This document shows, piece by piece, positions 1 through 7,352 of a DNA stretch of 64,000 nucleotides (position 1 is the stretch's first letter; every line of letters begins with the position of its first letter). The notes under the pieces are model-generated. The model made no database searches. It had not been told where the DNA came from and worked only from the letters and a program-made list of their open reading frames with translations. The stretch is taken from positions 978,376 through 1,042,375 of the forward strand of contig NZ_KE383983.1 of assembly GCF_000423165.1 (NCBI RefSeq), in the 5' to 3' direction. A program made the position numbers and the translations under genes. The DNA comes from Pseudidiomarina sediminum DSM 21906. GTDB lineage: Bacteria > Pseudomonadota > Gammaproteobacteria > Enterobacterales > Alteromonadaceae.

Positions 1-122
1 GGCTCGGGGTGCGCAGAACGCAACTTTACGGTCACTCTTTGGCCAAGTTTGGCCAAGTGCACGGCCATAAGACTGCCCAAGGCTCCTTGTCCAATCACCA
101 ACCATGGTGGTTGCGTTGTCAT
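1..122 (-). CDS. panE: 2-dehydropantoate 2-reductase, N-terminal fragment
   Basis: Partial gene whose 3' part lies beyond the left edge; only the first 40 codons are visible. The fragment reads MTTQPPWLVIGQGALGSL and onward, with a GxGxxG Rossmann motif (G-Q-G-A-L-G) right at the N-terminus. In the ketopantoate reductase family this loop binds NADPH, and the enzyme makes pantoate for coenzyme A synthesis. The ATG is preceded by TAGGAAA on the minus strand. The start lies 10 bases after the stop of the AmpG-like permease, so the two are probably cotranscribed. Other small Rossmann dehydrogenases could begin this way, but the motif position and sequence fit PanE best. Confidence 0.7.
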   Translation of the reverse strand, partial: MTTQPPWLVIGQGALGSLMAVHLAKLGQRVTVKLRSAHPE

Positions 123-132
123 GTGGCGTTTC

Positions 133-1470
133 CTAACTTTGCGTTGCTGCTGGGGCTTGAATACGATGCATCGCTTTGCGGAGCAAAAGCAATAAACATA
201 AGCCCGGTGTGACCATTAGCGCGGTGAGAATAAAGAACAGTGACCAGTCACCGTTGAGCCAGTCGACGACAAAGCCACTGTAGGATGACAATAGTGTACG
301 CCCCAGATTCCCGAGTGATGCTAATAAAGCGTATTGCGTGGCGGTAAAGGCGCGGTTACATAGCAGGCTGATGAAGGCGACAAAGGCGACCGTTGACCAA
401 GCACCGGTAAAACCATCAATAACGACTGCGGCGAGTAACAGGTTGGTATTTGGACCCACAGCAGCAATCCACGCGAACATTAAGTTACTCGCGGCCATGG
501 CGGTGCCACCAATAAAGAGGCCGCGCATGGTACCGAGACGGACATTTACCATACTGCCAATAATGGCGAAGATGATGGTGACCCACCACGTGACCATTTT
601 TGAATAAAAACCGATGTCATCGTTGGTAAAGCCAATTTCTTTGTAAAACACAATCGCCATACGGCCAAGAAATGCTTCGCCAATTTTGAACAAAAAGATA
701 AAGCTTAAGATGGCGAGTGCCAACTGCCAGCCGGCACGTTTAAAAAATTCAGCCACAGGATCGTACAGCGTTACCTTGAACCAATCCTGCCAGCGTTGGA
801 AAGGGGCGGTGTCAGCACGGTAGCGCTTCGACTCGCGCATGCACAACACGAACAGTAATTGCAGGGCAAGGAACAGCACCATCACTTGATAGACCGCTTG
901 CCAAGTCCAGGTGGTACCGTCAACGAGGAAAAATGGCACTGCGCCGAGACCGCTATAGCCGGTCCACCAACCCGCCGTGGCCATCGCCGCCCCAGCCGAT
1001 TGTAAGTGGCCTTCATGCTGACCAAAGGTTTCAATCCGAAAGGCGTCAATGGCGATGTCTTGCGTGGCTGATGCGATGGCGATCATCAATGCACTTACGG
1101 CCACCGCAAAGGTGTGCTCAGCGAGGTTGAGGCCGCTCATCGAGAAGGTCGCAGCGATGAGCACCACCAGGCAGAGGGCCAGCCAACTGCGGCGCTGACC
1201 GAGGCGTTGGTGTAAGACTGGCAACTTGACACGATCGACTAACGGCGACCAGAGTGCATTGACCGAGTAGGCGACAAACACCAAGCCAAATAAACCGATG
1301 TCACTGCGTGACACGCCAGCTTCTTGCAGCCAGGCTGACAGCATTGAGCTGATCAAAACCCACGGGAAGCCGCTCATAACACCGAACAGAAAAATCACCC
1401 AAACGCGTGGCTCGAGATACACACGAAAGTCTTTGTACCACGGCGTGGTTGTGCTCTGCTGTTCGGTCAT
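133..1470 (-). CDS. ampG: AmpG-like muropeptide permease (MFS)
   Basis: A 445-residue polytopic inner-membrane protein of the major facilitator superfamily, with about 12 hydrophobic segments. The N-terminal part (FLFGVMSGFPWVL, then SDIGLFGLVF and SVNALWSPLVDR) follows the AmpG pattern. AmpG imports anhydromuropeptides from the periplasm for cell-wall recycling, which in some bacteria links to beta-lactamase induction. It is somewhat shorter than E. coli AmpG (491 residues). The start ATG is preceded by AAGGG. It sits between a cyclophilin gene 12 bases upstream and panE 10 bases downstream, so all three are probably one transcript. The family call is firm; the exact substrate is inferred. 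Confidence 0.75.
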   Translation of the reverse strand: MTEQQSTTTPWYKDFRVYLEPRVWVIFLFGVMSGFPWVLISSMLSAWLQEAGVSRSDIGLFGLVFVAYSVNALWSPLVDRVKLPVLHQRLGQRRSWLALCLVVLIAATFSMSGLNLAEHTFAVAVSALMIAIASATQDIAIDAFRIETFGQHEGHLQSAGAAMATAGWWTGYSGLGAVPFFLVDGTTWTWQAVYQVMVLFLALQLLFVLCMRESKRYRADTAPFQRWQDWFKVTLYDPVAEFFKRAGWQLALAILSFIFLFKIGEAFLGRMAIVFYKEIGFTNDDIGFYSKMVTWWVTIIFAIIGSMVNVRLGTMRGLFIGGTAMAASNLMFAWIAAVGPNTNLLLAAVVIDGFTGAWSTVAFVAFISLLCNRAFTATQYALLASLGNLGRTLLSSYSGFVVDWLNGDWSLFFILTALMVTPGLCLLLLLRKAMHRIQAPAATQS

Positions 1471-1482
1471 GACGAACCCTTA

Positions 1483-2070
1483 TTATTGTTGTTGTGGCAG
1501 TACTTCAGCGCGAATAAGCACAGGTGGTTCTTGCGGGAAGTCGCGCCACCCCGTTTCTGTGTGATAGGGCAAAGATTCGACGCTTGCCAGTTGTTCAAGC
1601 ACGTCTTCGCCACTTACAACAACACCGAACACGGCGTAGCCCCAGCCACTCTCTGGATCAAGCGAGGTATTGTCGTCGAGATTAAAAAAGAATTGGCGTG
1701 TCGCGGTGTGCGGCGCGGTTTCACGTGCCATGGCGATGGTACCGTACTTGTTTTTTAGACCGTTACCCGACTCATTGGCGATGGGGGCGCCGGCTTTTTT
1801 CGGCACCAGCTCGTTATCGTAACCGCCACCTTGCAACACAAAGCCCGGCACCAGACGGTGAAAGATGGTGTTGTTATAACTGCCGATATCAACGTAGTGC
1901 AAAAAGTTTTCGACGGTTAAAGGGGCGCGATGGCGATTGAGCTCAATCACAATATCGCCCAACGAGGTTTCAAACTTCACCCGTGGAAATGGATTATCCG
2001 GTTGTACCTTAGCGCTTGCTGGCGCCAGAAGACCCAAACATAGGAGGCAGGCCGTAACGAACGTTTTCAT
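1483..2070 (-). CDS. Periplasmic peptidyl-prolyl cis-trans isomerase, cyclophilin type
   Basis: A 195-residue cyclophilin that catalyses proline cis-trans isomerisation during folding. Residues 1-20 form a signal peptide (MKTFVTACLLCLGLLAPASA), which places it in the periplasm like E. coli PpiA. The active-site region is recognisable: FHRLVPGFVLQGGG with the catalytic Arg, then RQFFFN and GWGYAVFG. Its length matches PpiA-type proteins (about 190). Gene order is cyclophilin, ampG-like, panE on the minus strand with very short gaps. It could equally be named ppiA, but I leave the symbol empty because paralogues are common. Confidence 0.85.
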   Translation of the reverse strand: MKTFVTACLLCLGLLAPASAKVQPDNPFPRVKFETSLGDIVIELNRHRAPLTVENFLHYVDIGSYNNTIFHRLVPGFVLQGGGYDNELVPKKAGAPIANESGNGLKNKYGTIAMARETAPHTATRQFFFNLDDNTSLDPESGWGYAVFGVVVSGEDVLEQLASVESLPYHTETGWRDFPQEPPVLIRAEVLPQQQ

Positions 2071-2101
2071 AATTCACCTTTTCTGCTTCGTAAGGACAAC
2101 A

Positions 2102-3253
2102 TTAAAGCGTGCAGCTTAACACCATAAACTTGGTATTGCTGGCGACGGTTTTAACGTTACGAAATAAACGCTTAAGAAAATGATAATACGGGAGATGACG
2201 GTTCGCGACCAGTCGCAATTCACCGCCATGGCGTAACACACGTTTCGCGTCTTGGAACATTTGTCGCGCAATATGTTCCGTGATCGCATGTTCTTGGTGA
2301 AACGGCGGATTGCACAACACGAGATCGACGCTGTTGTCGGCCTGCTGGGTGAGGCAGTCATCTACCACACAGCGATAGCCATCGCTCGGTGGAAGATTGG
2401 CTTCGACGTTGCGCGCACAGGACGCAACGGCAAGATAGGACTCATCGACCCAGGTCACCGCGCTTGCAGGCGAGTGCTTAGCATAGCAGAGACCCAACAC
2501 GCCATTGCCACAGCCCAAATCGATGACCTGTTCTGCTCCTGCCGCAGGTAAGTTGTCGAGCAAGAGGCGCGCACCAATATCAAGTTGATTTCGAGCAAAA
2601 ACGCCTGGCAAGTGATGCAGTGTTAAGCCTCGTTCAGGTACCTGCCAGGTGTTGGTTGACGCTACCTCCTCGGCGAGGTTTGGTGATAATTGGCCTTGCA
2701 GTATGCGGCATTTCCGTTGTATCAATGATACCGATACGTCAGTGCAATAGTTTTGAAATAATGCCCGGACGGCGGGAGTGAACAACTTACTTTTGGCGGC
2801 AACAATAATAGGCGTGCCGCTGGGCAGTTCAGCACTAAGCTTGGCTAATTGAAAAGCGAGTAAGCTTTGGCTTTTTGGCAGCTTCATCAAAACTAGGTCG
2901 CGGTCCGCCGGCAGGGTGTCTAAGCCCGCGAGCTGTTTCCCAGAGGTTGGCAAGTTATTGTGTTCGAGGTTATGTAACTGGGCCTGATGACTTACATAAG
3001 AGTCGGTGTAACTGCACCAAGATTGTGTGGCCACCGCAACTACTAGGGCGCCGAAACTGTCATTGACGAGTAACGGGTGTTGCGGCAGCTGCGTTTGTTG
3101 CAGTGTTGCGAGTTGCGCATGCAAGAGCTCGTCGGCAGCGTCCCAGGCTTGTAGTGGGTCGTTGCTACGCACAGGGTAGCGATGCAGTTGCCAGTTGCCA
3201 AGCGGACTACGGAGCATAGTGCTCGCAGGGGCTGGTGTTCGATGTTTTACCAT
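2102..3253 (-). CDS. rlmG: 23S rRNA (guanine-1835-N2)-methyltransferase
   Basis: A 383-residue SAM-dependent methyltransferase of the RlmG/RsmC type. It has a degenerate N-terminal methyltransferase-like domain (with NDSFGAL, cf. the E. coli RlmG region LNDAFGAL) and a catalytic C-terminal domain. The SAM-binding motif is VIDLGCGNGVLG and the catalytic NPPF motif is in VLCNPPFH. E. coli RlmG is 378 residues and methylates G1835 of 23S rRNA. The DPLQAWDAADE stretch near residue 31 also resembles RlmG rather than RsmC. It is divergent from the fabH-like gene. The ATG at 3253 is used; an internal ATG at 3217 is possible because no strong ribosome site is seen at either. Confidence 0.8.
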   Translation of the reverse strand: MVKHRTPAPASTMLRSPLGNWQLHRYPVRSNDPLQAWDAADELLHAQLATLQQTQLPQHPLLVNDSFGALVVAVATQSWCSYTDSYVSHQAQLHNLEHNNLPTSGKQLAGLDTLPADRDLVLMKLPKSQSLLAFQLAKLSAELPSGTPIIVAAKSKLFTPAVRALFQNYCTDVSVSLIQRKCRILQGQLSPNLAEEVASTNTWQVPERGLTLHHLPGVFARNQLDIGARLLLDNLPAAGAEQVIDLGCGNGVLGLCYAKHSPASAVTWVDESYLAVASCARNVEANLPPSDGYRCVVDDCLTQQADNSVDLVLCNPPFHQEHAITEHIARQMFQDAKRVLRHGGELRLVANRHLPYYHFLKRLFRNVKTVASNTKFMVLSCTL

Positions 3254-3267
3254 TGGTCGGACATTTC
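3251..3267. promoter_or_regulatory. Candidate FadR operator upstream of the fabH-like gene
   Basis: CATTGGTCGGACATTTC contains the nine-base core TGGTCGGAC of the FadR operator (palindromic consensus near AACTGGTCGGACCAGTT) and matches about 11 of 17 positions. It lies upstream of a TATGAT -10-like hexamer at 3286-3291, over the weak -35 region of the fabH-like gene, and covers the rlmG start codon. FadR is encoded at 42998-43708. The site is weak taken alone; it is noted because similar sites lie upstream of fadD and fadR. Confidence 0.35.
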
Positions 3268-3326
3268 TCTTGTTAACATTCGTGCTATGATAACGAAAAA
3301 CGGGTAGTGACTATAGGTTTTAGACA

Positions 3327-4418
3327 GTGAAAAAATACGCAGAGATCACGGGTTGGGGAAAATGTTTACCGCCAGCTGTCATGACAAATGACGACTTGGC
3401 TACTTTTTTAGAGACGTCAGATGAGTGGATTCGCACGCGCACGGGCATCGAAGAGCGTCGCGTAAGTGCTGTCGGCACGTCAAAGCTTGCTACGGTAGCT
3501 GGCCGCAACGCCTTGGCTGCAGCAGGCTTGGAGCCGACGGATATTGATCTGGTCCTGGTCGGTACCTGTACGCCAGATGAAATTATTCCAAATGTGGCGT
3601 CGGCGGTGCAGCGCGACCTAGGCGCGAAAAATGCTGCGGCGTTTGACCTCAACGCGGCCTGTAGTAGTTTTTTATATGGCATGCATTACGCCACTCAAGC
3701 CATTCGTACCGGTGCACACAAGAAGGTGTTGATCATTGGTGCGGAGCGTTTGACGCGCATTCTTGATTGGACCAAGCGTGAAAGTGCGGTGCTATTTGGT
3801 GATGGCGCTGGGGCTATGGTTCTCGAAGCATCTGATAACGAGTCAGGTTTATTGGCTTCGCACGTTAGTTGTGACGCTGATGCTCGTGACGTGCTCTCAC
3901 TTGAGTTTGGCATGAGCTTCGACCGTTTTGGCTTTGATGGCATTATGCCGTTTAATTTCGTAGGCCAAGAAATTTTCAAACGCGCCGTAAAAGGCATGAA
4001 CACCGCGGTTGAGAAAGTCTTTGAAGAAACGGGATTAACCACGGACGATATTGACTCGCTGATTCCACACCAAGCAAATAAGCGCCTGATCGATTATCTA
4101 GCAAAAATGTGCAAGGTGCCTGAAGAAAAAACCGTTATTAACATTCAGAAGTACGGTAACACCTCATCGGCAACCTTACCCATCGCATTTTGTGAAGCGG
4201 TCGAGCAGGGCATTGTGAAACCAGGCGATACGATTGTCTCGGCGGTGTTTGGTGGGGGCCTTACCTGTGGTGCAGGTATCATTAAGTGGGGACAGCGTGT
4301 CACGCCATTACGTCCTAATAATGAAACCTTACCTGACGACGGACAAACAGCATTGGATTTGATTGTACCTGTACATGAAAAAACCAAAGCGGCATGGGAA
4401 AAGCGTAACAATGACTGA
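3327..4418 (+). CDS. Beta-ketoacyl-ACP synthase III-like protein
   Basis: A 363-residue thiolase-fold condensing enzyme of the FabH class. The Cys-His-Asn triad is intact: Cys112 in AACSSF, His248 in PHQAN and Asn278 in YGNTSSA, spaced as in E. coli FabH. FabH-type enzymes start fatty-acid chains by condensing an acyl-CoA with malonyl-ACP. This copy is about 45 residues longer than housekeeping FabH (317), mostly a charged C-terminal extension after residue 322. It is not in a fab operon but overlaps an enoyl-CoA hydratase-family gene by 8 bases. It is therefore more likely an accessory KAS III with its own acyl specificity. Translation starts at GTG 3327; the first in-frame ATG is much further in. 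Confidence 0.8.
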   Translation: MKKYAEITGWGKCLPPAVMTNDDLATFLETSDEWIRTRTGIEERRVSAVGTSKLATVAGRNALAAAGLEPTDIDLVLVGTCTPDEIIPNVASAVQRDLGAKNAAAFDLNAACSSFLYGMHYATQAIRTGAHKKVLIIGAERLTRILDWTKRESAVLFGDGAGAMVLEASDNESGLLASHVSCDADARDVLSLEFGMSFDRFGFDGIMPFNFVGQEIFKRAVKGMNTAVEKVFEETGLTTDDIDSLIPHQANKRLIDYLAKMCKVPEEKTVINIQKYGNTSSATLPIAFCEAVEQGIVKPGDTIVSAVFGGGLTCGAGIIKWGQRVTPLRPNNETLPDDGQTALDLIVPVHEKTKAAWEKRNND

Positions 4419-5160
4419 TCTGATTCAGGTAGAACAGCGCGACGGCATCGTCTGGGTGACGATCAACCGTCCCGAAAAAAAGAACGCGCTCACGCAGCAA
4501 ATGTACACCGACTTAACGCAAGCGCTAGAGCATGCTGAACGTGACAGCTCCGTCGCCGCCGTGGTGTTACAAGGTGCCGATGAGAACTTTACCGCTGGTA
4601 ACGATTTGCATGATTTTTTAGCGATGGAAGAACTCGATGAGAGTGCGCCACCGTTTGAATTCCTGTTCACCTTAAGTCGTTTAACCGTACCTGTGATTGC
4701 TAGTGTTGATGGCGTTGCCATCGGTATAGGTACAACCATTTTGTTGCACTGTGACTTAGTGTTAGTCAGCGAGCGTGCCAAGTTGGCGTTACCTTTTATT
4801 CACTTGGGCTTGGTACCTGAGGCGGCGTCGAGCCAGTTGTTACCCTTATTATGTGGTCATCTGCGCGCGTCTGAGTTGCTGCTCTTGGGCGATACCATTG
4901 ATGCAACGAAAGCACTGAATTATGGCTTGGTGAATCAAGTGGTCGCACATGACGCGTTGGCGGAGCAAACAGCGGCGTTAGCGGCGGCCTTGGCGGCGAA
5001 GCCTGTGGTTGGTTTGCGGGCGACCAAACGCCTGTTGAAACAACCGACCGAAGCTGTCGCGGATCGTATTTCGCGCGAAGCAGCGATTTTTATTAAAGCG
5101 TTAAAATCAGATGCAGCGCGTGAAGCCATTGCGGAAACCTTGCACGGCAAACGACGTTAG
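4411..5160 (+). CDS. Enoyl-CoA hydratase/isomerase family protein (crotonase fold)
   Basis: A 249-residue crotonase-superfamily protein. The oxyanion-hole segments are visible: ENFTAGNDL near residue 65 and DGVAIGIGTT near residue 104, followed by the helix LALPFIHLGLVPEAASS with one candidate catalytic Glu. The second Glu of classical hydratases seems to be replaced by Gly/Thr residues, so isomerase or another crotonase chemistry is possible. The ATG at 4411 overlaps the stop of the fabH-like gene by 8 bases, which implies translational coupling. An upstream in-frame ATG at 4363 lies deep inside that gene and is less likely. The pair suggests acyl-CoA metabolism; the substrate is unknown. 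Confidence 0.8.
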   Translation: MTDLIQVEQRDGIVWVTINRPEKKNALTQQMYTDLTQALEHAERDSSVAAVVLQGADENFTAGNDLHDFLAMEELDESAPPFEFLFTLSRLTVPVIASVDGVAIGIGTTILLHCDLVLVSERAKLALPFIHLGLVPEAASSQLLPLLCGHLRASELLLLGDTIDATKALNYGLVNQVVAHDALAEQTAALAAALAAKPVVGLRATKRLLKQPTEAVADRISREAAIFIKALKSDAAREAIAETLHGKRR

Positions 5161-5194
5161 TTGCACAAATACTAAGCAAGCGCGCGCCTTACCC

Positions 5195-5223
5195 TTGCGA
5201 CCTTGGGTCGAATGATGGATAAT
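5195..5223 (+). promoter_or_regulatory. Sigma70 promoter of the SRP RNA gene
   Basis: A -35 hexamer TTGCGA (5195-5200) and a -10 hexamer GATAAT (5218-5223) are separated by exactly 17 bases. A GC-rich discriminator, GCGCGCC, follows. GC-rich discriminators are typical of stable-RNA promoters under growth-rate or stringent control. Transcription would begin near 5230, just before the SRP RNA. Confidence 0.7.
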
Positions 5224-5235
5224 GCGCGCCGTTAT

Positions 5236-5349
5236 GGTGGCCTTGTTGGTTCCCCCGCAACACGAACTGGCGAACCCGGTCAGGCCCGGAAGGGAGCAGC
5301 CGTAGTCAGGGATGTGGGTGCCGGGGTGTAGCTGGCAGGGCCGCCACCC
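5236..5349 (+). ncRNA. ffs: 4.5S RNA, bacterial small signal recognition particle RNA
   Basis: The segment folds as the small bacterial SRP RNA. The outer stem pairs GGTGGCC at the 5' end with the complementary GGCCGCCACC region at the 3' end, after a 5' GTTGGTTCCCCCGCAAC element. The conserved apical domain is present, with GGTCAGGCCCGGAAGG as the tetraloop side and AGCAGCC opposite. The 3' part GCCGGGGTGTAGCTGGCAG also matches the E. coli 4.5S pattern. This RNA binds Ffh and the receptor FtsY to target nascent membrane proteins. The length of about 114 nucleotides is as expected. Confidence 0.95.
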
Positions 5350-5357
5350 AAATTTAA

Positions 5358-5608
5358 GTTTGTTGGTTGTTGCTGGTTGCTTGCTGTTTGAAAAAAACAA
5401 CCGACACAAACTATCCATATCTTTCTTCTTTCTGTACCTCATCAATAAAAAACAAGCAACAAATTGGTACTTACCTTCTTTTGCTTTAGCTTGTATTGTA
5501 TCCCCCAAGAAATTTCCGAAACGAACCACAGCTGTTTCTTGTTTCTTGTTTTTTGTTTTTCTAGCAACAAACAACAAGCAACAAGCAACAAGCAACAAGC
5601 AACAAAAG
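5358..5608. repeat. Heptamer-repeat spacer with inverted arms
   Basis: Between the SRP RNA and the dioxygenase gene, four perfect AACAAGC heptamers (5573-5600) are flanked by degenerate copies (about 5564-5607). A T-rich tract with TTTCTTG/TTTTTTG units lies directly before them (5533-5560) and is partly complementary, giving an imperfect hairpin. A further complementary arm rich in GTTG and GCTTG lies at 5358-5388, so the 250-base block has loosely inverted ends like a small non-autonomous element. No coding potential is convincing. The origin (slipped-strand repeat or a decayed mobile element) is not decided by the sequence. Confidence 0.6.
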
Positions 5609-5616
5609 AGTATCCC

Positions 5617-6720
5617 ATGCCAAAAAATGCAGAAGCTGTTTACTACAGCGATTATCTGAAACTCGATCGCCTGCTCGATGCCCAGCAACCGCATAGCACT
5701 AAGTACGGTGCTGAAGCCCACGACGAAATGCTGTTTATTATTGTGCACCAAGTGTATGAGCTTTGGTTTAAACAAGTGCTGCACGAGCTGCGGGCCATTC
5801 ATCAAGACTTTAGTAAGCCGCAACTTGATGACAAAGCGCTCTACTTAGTGGCGCATCGATTACGTCGTGTGTTGACCATTCAAGATTTGATGAACGATCA
5901 GGTGGCGGTGATCGAAACCATGACGCCGCAGGAGTTTTTGGAGTTTCGTGATTACCTGGTTCCGGCCTCTGGTTTTCAAAGTATTCAATTTAAAGAGTTA
6001 GAAATCCGTCTTGGCTTGACGCGGGCAACGCGTATCGCCTTTGATCAGCAATCGTTCTACAACCGCTTGAATGATGAAGACCGAAACTATCTTGAGCAAC
6101 TTGAAGAGCAACCAACCTTATTTGACCGTGTTGATGCATGGCTGGCGCGGATGCCGTTACTGGAATTTAAACAGTTTAAGTTCTGGGATATGTATCAACA
6201 GGCGGTAAATGACGCACTTGACCACGATGAAACCATCATTCGTGAGAACGCGGTGGATGCACAGCAGCTCGAAACGGAATTGGCCGGTATTCAAACGAAC
6301 CGCGATAATTTTGCCGCACTGTTTGATGCTGAGCGTTATCAAAGTCTGCGTGAGGGTGGGGCAGTGAAATTGTCACAGCGGGCAATGTTAAGTGCGCTGT
6401 TTATCACTCAGTATCGCGAAGAACCAGCATTTAACTTGGCTTGGCAGGTGATTACATCGCTTGCTGAAATGGATGAGAAATTGACCATTTGGCGTTACAA
6501 ACATGCAATGATGGTACAACGTATGTTAGGGACGAAAATTGGTACCGGTGGCAGCTCTGGGCACGATTACCTACGTAGAACCACCGAACAAAACCGTGTT
6601 TTTAAAGACTTCTTTGCGATGTCGACCTACTTATTGCCGAAGTCGGCACTGCCAGCGCTGCCGGCAGAAGTCCGCGACGCGCTAGGCTTTTCCTTGGAAA
6701 TAACTCACCGCTCGGTGTAA
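5617..6720 (+). CDS. kynA: Tryptophan 2,3-dioxygenase
   Basis: A 367-residue heme dioxygenase that opens the indole ring of L-tryptophan to N-formylkynurenine. Diagnostic segments are HDEMLFIIVHQVYELWFKQ near residues 31-49, which carries the substrate-pocket aromatics and Arg/His neighbours, and GTGGSSGHDYL near residue 309, which binds the tryptophan ammonium and carboxylate. The heme-ligand His region lies in between. Length is nearer to animal TDO than to short bacterial forms. The ATG at 5617 is preceded by AAGAG. A longer reading frame from 5464 runs through repeat DNA and is rejected. No kynurenine-pathway partner is adjacent, so the product must be processed by enzymes coded elsewhere. 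Confidence 0.93.
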   Translation: MPKNAEAVYYSDYLKLDRLLDAQQPHSTKYGAEAHDEMLFIIVHQVYELWFKQVLHELRAIHQDFSKPQLDDKALYLVAHRLRRVLTIQDLMNDQVAVIETMTPQEFLEFRDYLVPASGFQSIQFKELEIRLGLTRATRIAFDQQSFYNRLNDEDRNYLEQLEEQPTLFDRVDAWLARMPLLEFKQFKFWDMYQQAVNDALDHDETIIRENAVDAQQLETELAGIQTNRDNFAALFDAERYQSLREGGAVKLSQRAMLSALFITQYREEPAFNLAWQVITSLAEMDEKLTIWRYKHAMMVQRMLGTKIGTGGSSGHDYLRRTTEQNRVFKDFFAMSTYLLPKSALPALPAEVRDALGFSLEITHRSV

Positions 6721-6975
6721 GGCTAGCATTTGTTGTTCAATCCGTGCCGCGAGCCACTGTTGATGCTGTGGGTTCGCGGTGCGATTGAGCTGGCGCAGAT
6801 TACTTTGCAACTCATCACAATAATCTTCTGGCGCGCTATGGCTAGTTTTAAAGAGTTGATCATCAAACCAGTCGTGAAATGCTTCTTCGCTAATACCTAA
6901 CCTCAAGATGCTCGCACGCATGGCCTCAATTTGGTCTTTTAAGCGTTGTAAAACAACCGGTTGAATAATTGCCAT
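6682..6975 (-). CDS. priC: Short PriC-like primosomal replication protein
   Basis: A 97-residue, mainly helical protein that aligns by eye with the N-terminal half of E. coli PriC. Here WFDDQLFKTS corresponds to RFDRHLFQTR, and PQHQQWLAARIEQQML corresponds to PQVAWLAEHLAAQLE, with conserved spacing. PriC helps reload DnaB helicase at stalled forks. E. coli PriC is 175 residues, so this is a short version lacking the C-terminal SSB- and DnaB-contacting half, or a family variant. Its 3' end overlaps the 3' end of the dioxygenase gene by 39 bases on the other strand. The family call comes from recalled sequence similarity and is moderate. Confidence 0.6.
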   Translation of the reverse strand: MAIIQPVVLQRLKDQIEAMRASILRLGISEEAFHDWFDDQLFKTSHSAPEDYCDELQSNLRQLNRTANPQHQQWLAARIEQQMLALHRAVSYFQGKA

Positions 6976-7352
6976 AGCGAAACCCGTAACGTTCTCTGAA
7001 AAATAAAGCGTTGCCGCGTAGCATACCTTACCTTGGTCCCGTCGCCTAGCTCCGGCACTACAAGCAAATTATTGCAACCTTATGACATCTTTCGAACATA
7101 AAATAACCGTTATTTTCAGGTTGTCTTAAGATGTGGGAAAAGTGAATTTTTATGCAGCGCAAAGCGCGGAATAATCTCATTTCGGTGGTTGACAGCCTTT
7201 GCTAGATCGTGGGAGTATTGAGCAGATTATTGCTCATAATAATATGAGTAATAGCTGCAAGTGTTGATTAAACTCTTTTCGTCACTCAAATAACTGGGAA
7301 GTTGACGGCGTAATGTTGTCAGCAGAAAGTTAAATCAAATTGGTTGGGAACT
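6976..7352. promoter_or_regulatory. 377-base intergenic control region of the TonB2-type operon
   Basis: This region separates the divergent priC-like gene and the TonB operon and holds two palindromes. AAAATAAC-C-GTTATTTT (7100-7116) is a perfect 8-1-8 inverted repeat with some likeness to the 7-1-7 Fur box. ATTGCTCATA-ATAA-TATGAGTAAT (7229-7252) is a 9-of-10 inverted repeat, extended by one further base pair. A TTGACA at 7189-7194 could be a -35 element, but the best -10 (AGTATT at 7214-7219) sits at 19-base spacing, so the promoter is uncertain. TonB operons are commonly iron-regulated; that regulation here is inferred. Confidence 0.45.

Noticed and set aside
5464-5616. 51-residue N-terminal extension of tryptophan dioxygenase
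   Set aside because: The extension is encoded by repeat DNA, is Phe/Cys/Lys-rich and unlike the family; a proper start with AAGAG is at 5617.
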